Source: Streptomyces mirabilis (GTDB taxonomy: Bacteria; Actinomycetota; Actinomycetes; Streptomycetales; Streptomycetaceae). From it: a DNA stretch of 64,000 bases. The stretch covers positions 62,001 through 126,000 of the forward strand of contig NZ_CP074102.1 in NCBI RefSeq assembly GCF_018310535.1, read 5' to 3'. The notes under the pieces were generated by a model that worked only from the letters and a program-made list of their open reading frames with translations, ran no database searches and was not told the origin of the DNA. Position numbers and translations under genes: made by a program. Below are positions 27,169-36,511 of this stretch, in pieces (the stretch's first letter is position 1; each line of letters begins with the position of its first letter).

Positions 27169-28224
27169 ATGACCACTGTTGATCCGGCTCCCCCGACCAC
27201 GGTCGATCCGGCTCCCCCGCCGCCCTCCATGCGGCTGCGGGAGCTCGCCTTCGGAGCGGCGTGCGCCGCCGCCGTACGCGCGGCCGCCCGCCTCGGCGTG
27301 GCGGACGCCCTGGGCGACACGCCCATGCGCGTGGAGGACCTGGCGGCGACAGTGAAGGCCCAACCGAAGACCCTGCGGCGGCTGCTGCGCGCGCTGTCCT
27401 GCCAGGGGGTCTTCACCGAACTCCCGGACGGCACGTTCGCACACACGGAGATGTCCCGGCTGCTGCGCGAGGACGACCCGCACAGCCTCCGCTACATCGC
27501 CCTGTGGTGCACCGAGCCGTGGACGTGGAATGTCTGGCCGAAGCTCGACGAGGCGGTGCGCTCCGGCCGGAACGTCTTCGAGGACGTGTACGAGCGGGAG
27601 TTCTTCGACTACCTCAACGAAGAGGCCCCGGAGTCGGCGTACGTGTTCAACCGGGCCATGACGACGTCCAGCGAGCAGTCGGCGCGGGACGTGGCGAACC
27701 TTCTCGATCTGCGGGGCGTGTCCTCGGTCGCGGACATCGGCGGCGGTCAGGGCCAGGTCCTGGTCAGCCTGCTGGAGAAGCACCCCGGGATGCACGGCAC
27801 GCTGCTCGACCTGCCCGGAGTGGTGGAGAACGCCGATCCCCGGCTGCGCGGCGGCGGTTCGCTGGCCGAGCGGGTGCGCGTCGTGGCCGGGGACTGCCGT
27901 GAGGACATCCCGGTCCAGGCGGACCTGTACATCATCAAGAACATCCTGGAGTGGGACGACGACAGCACCCGCAGGGCACTGGCCAACGTCCGCAAGGCGG
28001 CGCCGCCCGGTGCCCGCGTCGTCGTCATCGAGAACCTCGTGGACGACACCCCGTCGATGCGGTTCACCACGGCCATGGACCTGCTGCTGCTCCTCAATGT
28101 CGGTGGTGCGAAGCACACCCGACAGAGCATGGTCGACCGGCTGACGGACGCGGGGCTCGTCATCGACGAGTTCCGTCCGGTCAACGCGTATCTGCACGCC
28201 TTCGAGTGCACGATCCCCGGCTGA
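27169..28224 (+). CDS. SAM-dependent O-methyltransferase (plant-COMT/TcmO-like)
   Basis: A 351-residue class I methyltransferase with an N-terminal winged-helix dimerisation region (AARLGVADALGDTPMRVEDL, LRRLLRALSCQGVF) and a C-terminal Rossmann domain with the SAM motif VADIGGGQGQVLVSLL. Further family segments are LDLPGVV, KNILEWDDD and VVVIENLV. It converges on the spore-pigment operon across a strong terminator and may methylate a pigment hydroxyl group; in this family polyketide phenols are common substrates. The N-terminus carries two TTVDPAPP-like copies encoded by a short DNA duplication. Confidence 0.88.
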   Translation: MTTVDPAPPTTVDPAPPPPSMRLRELAFGAACAAAVRAAARLGVADALGDTPMRVEDLAATVKAQPKTLRRLLRALSCQGVFTELPDGTFAHTEMSRLLREDDPHSLRYIALWCTEPWTWNVWPKLDEAVRSGRNVFEDVYEREFFDYLNEEAPESAYVFNRAMTTSSEQSARDVANLLDLRGVSSVADIGGGQGQVLVSLLEKHPGMHGTLLDLPGVVENADPRLRGGGSLAERVRVVAGDCREDIPVQADLYIIKNILEWDDDSTRRALANVRKAAPPGARVVVIENLVDDTPSMRFTTAMDLLLLLNVGGAKHTRQSMVDRLTDAGLVIDEFRPVNAYLHAFECTIPG

Positions 28225-28250
28225 TCCGGCCTTCCCGGCGCACCGGGAAA

Positions 28251-28301
28251 AACCCGAGGCCGCCGGCTCCGCGTCCATCGCGGGGTCGGCGGCCTCGGGT
28301 T
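28251..28301. terminator. Long bidirectional terminator between methyltransferase and pigment operon
   Basis: A 23-bp stem (28251-28273 with 28279-28301, two G-U wobbles) and a five-base loop, flanked by an A-run on one side and TT on the other. It lies between convergent stops at 28224 and 28319. Confidence 0.87.
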
Positions 28302-28318
28302 GTGTCCGGGCGTTCGCC

Positions 28319-28651
28319 TCAGGAGACGGCGTCCCGCTCCCAGCGGTAGAAGCACTGGGCCATGGCGTCCTTGGGGCTGCGCCACGTCTGCGGGTCGTAC
28401 GCGCTGACGTACGCCGACAGCTGCTCGCTGACGCTCCGGAACTCGGGGTGCCCGACCACCTTCGCGATGGCGGGCGCCGGGTCCTTGTCGGCTTCGATGA
28501 GGTGCATGTACACATCACCGAACTGGAAGAGGCTGCGCCGCTTGACGCCGATCAGGTGCGGGAGTTCACCGCGGTCGGAGGCGGCGAACACATCGGCGAT
28601 CGCCGGGGCCGAGTCGGGCGCCATGCGCGCGACGATGAGGGCGTGGTGCAT
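28319..28651 (-). CDS. TcmI-type polyketide cyclase (WhiE ORFVII-like)
   Basis: A 110-residue ferredoxin-fold cyclase: HHALIVARMAPDSAPAIADV, LIGVKRRSLFQFGDVYMHLI and HPEFRSVSEQLSAYV are family-typical. TcmI-like cyclases close the later rings of aromatic polyketides. The ATG at 28651 is preceded by AAGGA. It is the last gene of the leftward pigment operon, matching the position of ORFVII in whiE clusters. Confidence 0.9.
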   Translation of the reverse strand: MHHALIVARMAPDSAPAIADVFAASDRGELPHLIGVKRRSLFQFGDVYMHLIEADKDPAPAIAKVVGHPEFRSVSEQLSAYVSAYDPQTWRSPKDAMAQCFYRWERDAVS

Positions 28652-28677
28652 CGGATGTCCTTCCTGGGCTTCGGCTG

Positions 28678-29417
<740 letters not shown>

Positions 29418-29443
29418 GGGTCTGTTCTCCTTCCCGCCCGGTC

Positions 29444-30700
29444 CTATCGGGCGGAGTCGCCGCCGCGGCGCACTACCAGCGCCGCGTTGGAGCCCATCAG
29501 TCCCCTGCTGAGGACCAGGGCCGTCTGCAGCTCGGCGGGGCGAGCGCTCGACATCACCAGGTCGAGGTCGTGGCAGATGTCGAACACGTTGGGGGTGGGG
29601 GGTACCTGACCGTTCTCCATGGCGAGCACCGCGGCCGCGGTGTCCAGCACGGGTGCCCCGCAGTAGGCCCGCCCGATGCCCGTCTTGGGCGCCGTGACGG
29701 GGACCCGGGTGCCGTGCTTACCGAGGGCGTCGGCGATGGCCAGGGCTTCGGCGCGGTCCGCCTCCGGAACGCCCAGGGCGTCGGCGAACACGACGTCGAT
29801 CTCCTCCGGAGCGCAGCCGGCCTCGTCGAGGGCGCCACGGATCGCGTGGGCGAGACCCTCTCTGGACCGCTCCCAGCGGGAGGCTCCGGTGAACGTGGCC
29901 CCATGGCCGGCCACGGTGGCCCGGACGGCCGCCCCGCGCTCACGGGCGCGGGTCTCGTCCTCCACGACGAGCATGGCTCCCCCCTCCGCGGGAGCGAAGC
30001 CGCACGCTCCCGCGGTGAAGGGCCGATAGGCCTGACCGGGATCCTCGGCGGTGCTGATCTCGGGATATCCGAGCTGGCACACCATCGAGTACGGGGCGAG
30101 GGGGGCCTCCGCGGATCCGACGACCACCGCCCCGGTGCCGCGCCGTACACCCCGCGCGGCGAGCGCGATGGAGTCCAGGCCACCCGCCTCGTCGCTCGCG
30201 ACCACTCCACAGGGCCCCTTGAAGCCGCCCCGGATGGAGATCTGGCCGGTGCTGGCCGCGTAGAACCAGGCGATGGACTGGTACGGGCCCACGTACCGGG
30301 ATCCCTGGCCCCACAGCTTCTGGAGCTCGCGCTGTCCGAACTCGCCGCCACCTGATCCGGCGGCGGTGATCACGCCGATGTCGTACGGGTCCGCGGGGTC
30401 ACCGTGGCCGAGGCCGGCGTCGTCGAGGGCGAGCACGGTCGCTGCCATCGCGAAGTGGCTGAAGCGGTCCGTCTGGACGAGGAACCGCTCCTCGATGAGG
30501 GCCGCGGCGTCGAAGGCCCGGACCTCGCCCGCGATACGGAGCGGCAGGTGCTCGCATCCCTCGCGGGTGATCCGGTCCAGGACGACGAGGCCTTCTCTGA
30601 CGGACTTCCAGTACGCGTCGGCGCGCAGTCCGTTGGGCGCGATCACACCGATGCCGGTGATGGCCGCGCGCCGGGGGCGCTGAGTGCGCTGAGTGGTCAT
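29444..30700 (-). CDS. Ketosynthase chain-length factor (KS-beta, WhiE ORFIV-like)
   Basis: A 418-residue KS-like protein that pairs with the KS to set chain length. The active-site cysteine of true KS is absent: the aligned segment is [15 protein letters not shown], with glutamate at residue 171 where most chain-length factors have glutamine. The general KS fold is visible at [12 protein letters not shown] and in the [20 protein letters not shown] region. The ATG overlaps the KS stop (ATGA), which favours equal amounts of the two subunits. Confidence 0.95.
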   Translation of the reverse strand: MTTQRTQRPRRAAITGIGVIAPNGLRADAYWKSVREGLVVLDRITREGCEHLPLRIAGEVRAFDAAALIEERFLVQTDRFSHFAMAATVLALDDAGLGHGDPADPYDIGVITAAGSGGGEFGQRELQKLWGQGSRYVGPYQSIAWFYAASTGQISIRGGFKGPCGVVASDEAGGLDSIALAARGVRRGTGAVVVGSAEAPLAPYSMVCQLGYPEISTAEDPGQAYRPFTAGACGFAPAEGGAMLVVEDETRARERGAAVRATVAGHGATFTGASRWERSREGLAHAIRGALDEAGCAPEEIDVVFADALGVPEADRAEALAIADALGKHGTRVPVTAPKTGIGRAYCGAPVLDTAAAVLAMENGQVPPTPNVFDICHDLDLVMSSARPAELQTALVLSRGLMGSNAALVVRRGGDSAR

Positions 30701-31965
30701 CGGTTCCTCCCACCCGGCCCGGTCAGGAGCACCGCGGACTGGAATCCGCCGAATCCGCTGCCCACGGAGAGCACGTTGTTCAGCTTCCGCGGACGTGCGG
30801 TGCACGGCACGTAGTCCAGGTCGCACTCGGGGTCGGGAGTTTCGTAGTTCGCCGTGGGCGGCACCACTTGGTGCTTCAGGGCGAGGACGCAGGCGACGAC
30901 CTCGATCGCGCCGATCGCGCCAAGCGAGTGCCCCACCATGGATTTGATGGAGCTCATGGGCGTCTTGTAGGCGTGCTCGCCCAGGGACCGCTTGACCGCG
31001 GCGGTCTCGTGCCGGTCGTTCTGTCGGGTGCCCGAGCCGTGCGCGTTGACGTAGTCGATCAGGGTGGGGTCGACGCGGGCCTGGGCGAGCGTGGTGTCGA
31101 TCGCCCGGGCCATCTCCAGCCCCTCACTGGTCAGACCGGTCATGTGGTAGGCGTTGCCGTAGGTGGCGTAGCCGCTTATCTCGCAGTAGATGCGCGCGCC
31201 GCGGGCTCGGGCGTGCTCGTACTCCTCCAGGACCAGTACCGCGCCGCCCTCGCCCATGACGAAGCCGTTGCGGTGGGCGTCGAAGGGCCGGGAGGCGTGC
31301 TCGGGGTCGTCGTTGTTGGGTGAGGTGGCCTTGATGGCGTCGAAGCAGGCCATGGTGATCGGGGATATCGGAGAGTCCGACGCCCCGGCTATGCAGACGT
31401 CCGCCCGGCCCTCCTCGATGGTGTGGAAGGCGTAGCCGACCGCGTCGAGTCCGGAGGTGCAGCCGGTGGAGACGGTCTGCACCGGTCCCTGGGCACCGAA
31501 CTCCTCGGCGACGACCGAGGCCAGCGTGCTGGGCGAGAACGCCAGGTGCAGCTGCGGGTCGGCCGCGCGGTGGTCCACGTCCCACCGCCGGCCCCTTTCG
31601 CTGACCTGGACATAGTCGTGTTCCAGGCGGGTGGTGCCGCCGACGGCGCTGCCCAGGGAGACCGCGACCCGCCAGGGGTCCTCCTTGCCGGTGTCGAGTC
31701 CGGAGTCGCGGACGGCTTCCCCGGCCGCGACCACCGCGAACTGGATGTACCGGTCGGCGTGTTCACTCAGCTCCGGGTCGAGGCCGTGCGCGAGCGGGTC
31801 GAAGTCGCATTCGGCGGCTATGCGGGAACGCAGGCCCGCCGGGTCGAACAGCGAGATGCCACGGGTCGCGGTGCGGCCGTTGGACAGGAGGTCCCAGAAC
31901 GCCGTCGCCCCGGTGCCGCCCGGAGCGACCACACCGATACCGGTGACGGCCACCCGCCGGGTCAC
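30697..31965 (-). CDS. Type II PKS ketosynthase alpha (WhiE ORFIII-like)
   Basis: A 422-residue ketosynthase, complete with the catalytic triad: cysteine 169 in [16 protein letters not shown], histidine in [14 protein letters not shown] and histidine in [14 protein letters not shown]. It condenses malonyl-ACP units decarboxylatively with the CLF partner. The GTG at 31965 overlaps the cupin stop (GTGA). Its sequence and neighbours place it with spore-pigment KSs rather than with antibiotic ones. Confidence 0.96.
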   Translation of the reverse strand: MTRRVAVTGIGVVAPGGTGATAFWDLLSNGRTATRGISLFDPAGLRSRIAAECDFDPLAHGLDPELSEHADRYIQFAVVAAGEAVRDSGLDTGKEDPWRVAVSLGSAVGGTTRLEHDYVQVSERGRRWDVDHRAADPQLHLAFSPSTLASVVAEEFGAQGPVQTVSTGCTSGLDAVGYAFHTIEEGRADVCIAGASDSPISPITMACFDAIKATSPNNDDPEHASRPFDAHRNGFVMGEGGAVLVLEEYEHARARGARIYCEISGYATYGNAYHMTGLTSEGLEMARAIDTTLAQARVDPTLIDYVNAHGSGTRQNDRHETAAVKRSLGEHAYKTPMSSIKSMVGHSLGAIGAIEVVACVLALKHQVVPPTANYETPDPECDLDYVPCTARPRKLNNVLSVGSGFGGFQSAVLLTGPGGRNR

Positions 31966-32444
31966 TTTATGGCCCCACTTCGCTCGGACGGCTGTCCGTG
32001 GTCCGGCGCGGACAGGTCCGCCCCGGCGGTGGCGAACTCGGGGCCGGGCGCGGTGTCGTCGGTCACCTCCGTGTCGACGTGGCCGAGGCTCGGACGCGGA
32101 GCGAGCGGGCCCAGGTGGAAGACCATGCGGGCTTCCGTGTCGCCGACGTTGCGGAAGCGGTGCCGCATGTTGATCGGGATCAGCAGACCCTGATCGGGCC
32201 GCAGGGCGAAGGTGTCGCCGTCCAGGTCCACTTCGAGGGCGCCGTTGACGACGTACACGAACTCCTCGGAGTACGGGTGGTAGTGCTCACCGATGCGCTC
32301 GCCGGGCTGGATGAGGGCCAGGCCCATGAAGCCGCTGGTGGACCCCGCCGTGGCGGGCGTGAGCATGGCCCGGATGTCGCCTCCGCGCCTGCGGTTGGGT
32401 TCCGTCTCGCTCAGGTCCACGATGCGTGGATGCTTCTTGAACAT
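31962..32444 (-). CDS. Cupin-fold pigment biosynthesis protein (WhiE ORFII-like)
   Basis: A 160-residue single-domain cupin: [39 protein letters not shown] and [20 protein letters not shown] carry the metal-binding histidines and glutamate of the two cupin motifs. Spore-pigment clusters always seem to contain such a gene; its exact step is not settled, with monooxygenase or cyclase-helper roles suggested. A GGAGG precedes the ATG. It is translationally coupled to the KS. Confidence 0.92.
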   Translation of the reverse strand: MFKKHPRIVDLSETEPNRRRGGDIRAMLTPATAGSTSGFMGLALIQPGERIGEHYHPYSEEFVYVVNGALEVDLDGDTFALRPDQGLLIPINMRHRFRNVGDTEARMVFHLGPLAPRPSLGHVDTEVTDDTAPGPEFATAGADLSAPDHGQPSERSGAIK

Positions 32445-32485
32445 GCTTGATACCTCCGGGTGGGGCAGTGACGTCCGGGGAGGGA

Positions 32486-32509
32486 GGGCCGCGGACGGAG
32501 CCGCGGCCC
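32486..32509 (-). terminator. Intra-operon hairpin between ORFI-like and cupin genes
   Basis: GGGCCGCGG (32486-32494) and CCGCGGCCC (32501-32509) form a 9-bp stem in the 69-bp gap after the ORFI-like gene. There is no U-run, so it may slow transcription or protect mRNA ends rather than fully terminate. Confidence 0.5.
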
Positions 32510-32513
32510 TCTG

Positions 32514-33635
32514 TCAGGAATCCGCCGAGCGGTCGGTGACGGGCATCATGTCGACGTGCGACAGGAGGCGGTTGATGTTGCGTTCCGTCTCCAGGGAGCC
32601 CTCGACGCCGATCGCGGCACCGTCGAGGAGACGCTCCAGCTCCGCGGCCTTCTTCGCGCCCTTGACTCCGAGCGCGGCGACGGGGTCCGCGTCCAGTTCG
32701 CCCGTCACGTCGATGAGACGCACCACGATGTCGTCACGCTGGAAGACCGTGCTCCGGTACACCGGGCTCTTCGGGTCCTCCGCCGCGGCTTCGTCCTGGT
32801 GGGCGAGCAACCTGGCAAGCTCCATCCCGCAGCCTGGCTTGGCCGGGTAGTAGAGCGCGTGGCGGCGCACGTCCTCGGGTGCCTTGCGGCCGGACGTCAC
32901 GTGGTGCACGGACGGCAGCGCGGCCCGGGTGAAGAAGACCCGCGCCGAGTCGGGGTCCCTCAGGTCCCGGTCCTGCTCCAGGTACGGGTTGATGGCCTCC
33001 TCGACCGCCCGTACCTCGGGCTGACGGGCGACGTGACGCAGTGCCGCCATGAGGTCGCCCTCCACCTCCACCGCACGCACGACACGGTTGCCGTGCATGA
33101 AGAGGGAGGTGCGCCGCAGCCGCGTGGTGTCGTCGACCTGGGCCTGGGGGGACTCGTATCCGGCGAGGATCTCCGCGACCTTCGACTCGGTGCCCGGTTT
33201 GACGGTGAAGGTGAGTGCGTGGCGTGCCACACCTTCGCCCACCCGAGCCTCGACCTGCATACCCGCCTGGGCCGACTTGTGGCCGTTCGGCTGGGCGGGG
33301 CTGGTCTCCCGAAGGATGCTGTAGCGCATCGAGCGGGTGTCCCGGACGCAGTTGTGCATCGGCCGGACCGTCTCGACGTGCTCCTCGCTGTTCACCCAGG
33401 CGAGGAAGGGCGGGGCGCTCTCCCATTCGCTGGTGATGAGCCACTGCGAGGGGTTCTCGATCGACTGGCAGAGCTGGTCGCTGAGATGTCCGGGGACGGA
33501 CGCCACCTGATTGCGCATGTGCTCGTACGCGTCGAGGAACTGCTCCTGGGCGCCTTCGTACAGGTCCAGCAGCAGAATCACCCGAAGCCTGGAGCCGTCG
33601 AACGCCGATTGCGATATACGTCCCGAAGTAGTCAT
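32514..33635 (-). CDS. SchA/CurD-like spore pigment protein (WhiE ORFI-like)
   Basis: A 373-residue protein built of repeated ABM/EthD-like ferredoxin folds, with the segments LRVILLLDLYEGAQEQFLDA, ITSEWESAPPFLAWVNSEEH, ARHALTFTVKPGTESKVAEI and RHALYYPAKPGCGMELARLL. It is the first gene of the pigment operon as in whiE, sch and cur clusters. Its reaction is not established; oxygenase or scaffold roles are possible. The ATG at 33635 has AGAGG upstream; a GTG nine bases earlier overlaps that site. Confidence 0.88.
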   Translation of the reverse strand: MTTSGRISQSAFDGSRLRVILLLDLYEGAQEQFLDAYEHMRNQVASVPGHLSDQLCQSIENPSQWLITSEWESAPPFLAWVNSEEHVETVRPMHNCVRDTRSMRYSILRETSPAQPNGHKSAQAGMQVEARVGEGVARHALTFTVKPGTESKVAEILAGYESPQAQVDDTTRLRRTSLFMHGNRVVRAVEVEGDLMAALRHVARQPEVRAVEEAINPYLEQDRDLRDPDSARVFFTRAALPSVHHVTSGRKAPEDVRRHALYYPAKPGCGMELARLLAHQDEAAAEDPKSPVYRSTVFQRDDIVVRLIDVTGELDADPVAALGVKGAKKAAELERLLDGAAIGVEGSLETERNINRLLSHVDMMPVTDRSADS

Positions 33636-33889
33636 CCGGCACACCTCTTCTCTTCTTCACGGAAGGTCAGGAACGACCGCCGTGTCCCAAAGGCCGGGGT
33701 CGCCATGTGCCGATCGTTGACGCGACCCCCGAGGCGCGCGAGCCCGCCGGTGCGGACGAGTGAACTGTGTGCCATCCGGGTGCCCGGAGCGCGCGATCCT
33801 CTCCGCACAGGGCATGGAAACTGATGGCCGTTCAAAGCGGCCGGCATCCCATCCCTGACTCACCTCGCGGGTGACGCTGGAGGCAATCA
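33636..33889. promoter_or_regulatory. Divergent promoter region of the spore-pigment cluster
   Basis: This 254-bp gap lies between the leftward pigment operon and the rightward hydroxylase gene, equivalent to the whiEP1/whiEP2 region. In S. coelicolor these promoters are developmentally controlled, one needing sigma F. I cannot assign the -35/-10 elements reliably. A GGCCG...CGGCC inverted repeat occurs near 33823-33842, and GGAGG at 33879 serves the hydroxylase. Confidence 0.6.
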
Positions 33890-35539
33890 ATGAACCGATT
33901 GGAAGAGGCCGGCGAGGTCGGTCAGCACACGCCGGTCCTCATCGTCGGCGGCTCCCTGGTGGGCCTGTCCACCTCGCTGTTCCTGGGCCGGCTCGGTGTG
34001 CCGCACCTGCTGGTCGAACGCCATTCGGGCACCTCGATCCATCCGCGTGGGCGCGGCAACAACGTGCGCACGATGGAGCTGTTCCGGGTGGCCGGGGTGC
34101 AGCGGCGCATCGAGGAGGCCGCGTCGGTCCTGGCGGAGAACCACGGCATCATGCAGACCCCGACGCTGGTGGGCGACGCCGGTGAATGGCTGTTCAAGGA
34201 GATCGACCCGGGCGGCGGGCTCGCCCGCTTCAGCCCCGGCGCGTGGTGCCTGTGCAGCCAGAACGACCTGGAGCCGGTGCTCCTGAAGAGCGCCCGGGAG
34301 CTGGGCGGAGACCTGCGGTTCTCCACCGAGATGCTGTCGTTCGAGCAGGACGTGCACGGGATCACCGCGCAGCTCAAGAGCCGGGAGACGGGCGAGCACA
34401 GCACCGTCCGCGCGGACTACCTGGTCGCGGCGGACGGCCCGCGCAGCCCGATCCGCGAGCGGCTCGCCATCGGGCAGAGCGGACCGGGCGACCTGTTCCA
34501 CAACGTGAGCGTCACGTTCACCTCCCGGGGCCTCGCGGACATCGTCGGCGACCGGCGCTTCATCGTCTGCTACCTGACCAACCCGGAGGCCGACGGGGCG
34601 CTCCTGCCGGTCGACAACAAGGAGCACTGGGTCTTCCACGCGCCCTGGCACCCCGAACACGGCGAGACCCTGGAGGAGTTCACCGACGAGCGGTGCGCGG
34701 ACCACATCCGACGCGCCGTGGGCGTAGCCGATCTCGATGTGCGGATCACCGGCAGGGCCGCCTGGCACGCCGCCGAGCGGGTCGCCGAGCGCTACTCGGA
34801 CGGCAGGGTGTTCCTGGCCGGCGACTCGGCCCACGAGATGTCCCCCACCGGTGCGTTCGGCTCCAACACCGGTATCCAGGACGCGCACAACCTCGCCTGG
34901 AAACTGGCCGCCGTGCTGGACGGCTGGGCCGGTCCCGGACTGCTGAAGTCCTACGACGCCGAGCGCCGCCCGGTCGCGGAGGCGACCAGCGCCCGCGCCT
35001 CGTCTCGTTCGGTCGAGCACAGCCACCCCGGGTACATCCCCGCCCCGGGAGCCGCCGGCCCCGGCGGCAAGAAGGGCGGCATCCTCAACGTGGCGCTGGC
35101 CTACCGCTATCCGCGTGGCGCGGTCCTGGGCGCCGACCAGTCGGCACCGATCGTCCCCGACGGCCTGCGCCTGACCGGCGAGCCCGGCAGCCGGGCACCG
35201 CACATGTGGCTGCACCGCGCCGGCACCCGGGTCTCCACCCTCGACCTGTACGAGCGGTCCATGGTGCTCCTGACCTCGTCGGACAAGTGGCACAGCGCGG
35301 CGAAGGACGTCGCCCAGCGGCTGTCCGTCCCGCTCGACGCGTACCGGATCGGCAGCGGCCCCGGCGCGGAGTTCTCCCCCGCGAGCGACACGGACTGGGC
35401 GGAGGTGCACGGCGTCACCGAGGACGGGGCGGTGCTGGTCCGCCCTGACGGATTCGTCGCCTGGCGCTCCGAGGGCCCATCGGCGAACCCGGAAACGGCA
35501 CTGCGGGAGGCTCTCGCGGCGATCCTGGACCGGGGCTGA
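33890..35539 (+). CDS. FAD-dependent aromatic polyketide hydroxylase (WhiE ORFVIII-like)
   Basis: A 549-residue class A flavoprotein monooxygenase. It has the FAD motif VLIVGGSLVGLSTSLFLGRL, the RGRGNNVRTMELFR segment, DYLVAADGPRSPIRERL and the second FAD motif GRVFLAGDSAHEMSPTGAFG, then GIQDAHNLAWKLAAVL. The C-terminal thioredoxin-like domain is like that in PgaE/RdmE-type enzymes. It hydroxylates the pigment skeleton late in the pathway. It is divergent from the main operon, exactly as in whiE. GGAGG precedes the ATG by six bases. Confidence 0.93.
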   Translation: MNRLEEAGEVGQHTPVLIVGGSLVGLSTSLFLGRLGVPHLLVERHSGTSIHPRGRGNNVRTMELFRVAGVQRRIEEAASVLAENHGIMQTPTLVGDAGEWLFKEIDPGGGLARFSPGAWCLCSQNDLEPVLLKSARELGGDLRFSTEMLSFEQDVHGITAQLKSRETGEHSTVRADYLVAADGPRSPIRERLAIGQSGPGDLFHNVSVTFTSRGLADIVGDRRFIVCYLTNPEADGALLPVDNKEHWVFHAPWHPEHGETLEEFTDERCADHIRRAVGVADLDVRITGRAAWHAAERVAERYSDGRVFLAGDSAHEMSPTGAFGSNTGIQDAHNLAWKLAAVLDGWAGPGLLKSYDAERRPVAEATSARASSRSVEHSHPGYIPAPGAAGPGGKKGGILNVALAYRYPRGAVLGADQSAPIVPDGLRLTGEPGSRAPHMWLHRAGTRVSTLDLYERSMVLLTSSDKWHSAAKDVAQRLSVPLDAYRIGSGPGAEFSPASDTDWAEVHGVTEDGAVLVRPDGFVAWRSEGPSANPETALREALAAILDRG

Positions 35540-35617
35540 CGGCTCCGGTCACACCGTGATCCCGACGTCCGCGTCGGCAGAGCGCGCCGGTACCCGTTTC
35601 CGGCCGAGCCGAGGGTC

Positions 35618-35974
35618 TCACTCGGAACGGGTACCCGGCCGCCGGTCCTCCTGGCGTGCCCGCCGAGCCTCCTGACCCCCGCTCCACCCCGACACACCCT
35701 CCAGGTCCCCGCCGACCACTCCGCGCAGCACCCTCGACTCCGTGTCCTCGAACGCGCCGGTGATGGTGAGGTGGAGGTCGAACGGCAGCAGCGAGGGCAA
35801 CAGGAACGCCCCCGACTGCTCATCGATACGGCGAGCCCGCCGCACTCCGGGCCACCACAGGGGCCAGTCGTCGACCACGCGCAGCACCGCGAACACCTCG
35901 TCCGGCAGGCTTGTCGCCCCCTCGGGGAGGATGCGGCCGCGAGCCTCGACCAAGTGGAAGGACACGTCGTCCAT
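35618..35974 (-). CDS. Small SRPBCC-like protein
   Basis: About 118 residues from the ATG at 35974 (an ATG at 36001 is also possible). LPDEVFAVLRVVDDWPLWWP followed by RRARRIDE and LPFDLHLTITGAFEDTESRV resembles the START/SRPBCC lipid-binding fold, but the C-terminal helix is replaced by a charged tail (GGQEARRARQEDRR). It could be a truncated gene. It lies convergent to the pigment hydroxylase; no function is assigned. Confidence 0.5.
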   Translation of the reverse strand: MDDVSFHLVEARGRILPEGATSLPDEVFAVLRVVDDWPLWWPGVRRARRIDEQSGAFLLPSLLPFDLHLTITGAFEDTESRVLRGVVGGDLEGVSGWSGGQEARRARQEDRRPGTRSE

Positions 35975-36060
35975 GCTCAGCTCCGGATATGACCTGAGCA
36001 TCGCAGTTGTGGTGTCGACCAACAGGCAGAGGGAATCATGTGGACACGGCGGGGCAGGCT

Positions 36061-36152
36061 CGTGTGACAGACGACGGTGGCGAAAAGCCGGCGTGGATCT
36101 GCTTCGAGGACGAAACGGTCGTGTCGGCCGTCCGCCGAAGGGTCGCACCTGA
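36061..36152 (+). pseudogene. Remnant of an IS630-type transposase
   Basis: In one frame AWICFEDETVVS and in the next RPPKGRT followed by a TGA can be joined to give the IS630-family DDE segment (typically W-x-x-FEDE-x-x-x-SLRPPKGRTW). Only this short piece survives, with a frameshift and a stop. It lies 150 bp from a tRNA-Pro gene, a common landing area for mobile DNA. Confidence 0.45.
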
Positions 36153-36258
36153 GGTCGGCGACACAGCGTCCTCGGCGGGTCCCTTGCCGGGACGGGCCTC
36201 GCTGTCGACAGGCTCCTCCACCCATGCTCAACCCCGAAGCCGGAAGGTTCCACGCGAA

Positions 36259-36294
36259 AAGGGTCCCCGCAGGCTCTCGCCTGCGAAGACCCTT
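36259..36294 (-). terminator. Terminator of tRNA-Pro copy 1
   Basis: AAGGGTC...GACCCTT outer arms and a CGCAGGC-TCTC-GCCTGCG inner stem form a long hairpin seven bases after the tRNA 3' end on the minus strand, followed by TTTTCGCG. Confidence 0.82.
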
Positions 36295-36301
36295 CGCACC
36301 G

Positions 36302-36375
<74 letters not shown>

Positions 36376-36511
36376 GTGCGTTCACCCGCGGTGTTCCGCG
36401 TGATCGTGCAGGTAAACCCTACCGCACGTGAGGGGGCGCCCCCGCACACGTGAAGGTACGGCGGGTGCGGGGGCGCTGGTCACGGCGCGGCGCGAGCCGC
36501 GTTCGCCGGAC
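36376..36511. promoter_or_regulatory. tRNA leader and gap before the lipoprotein gene end
   Basis: Bases 36376-36409 are the 5' leader shared with the second tRNA-Pro copy (promoter-proximal region on the minus strand). After 36410 the two loci diverge completely. No gene seen. Confidence 0.55.
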
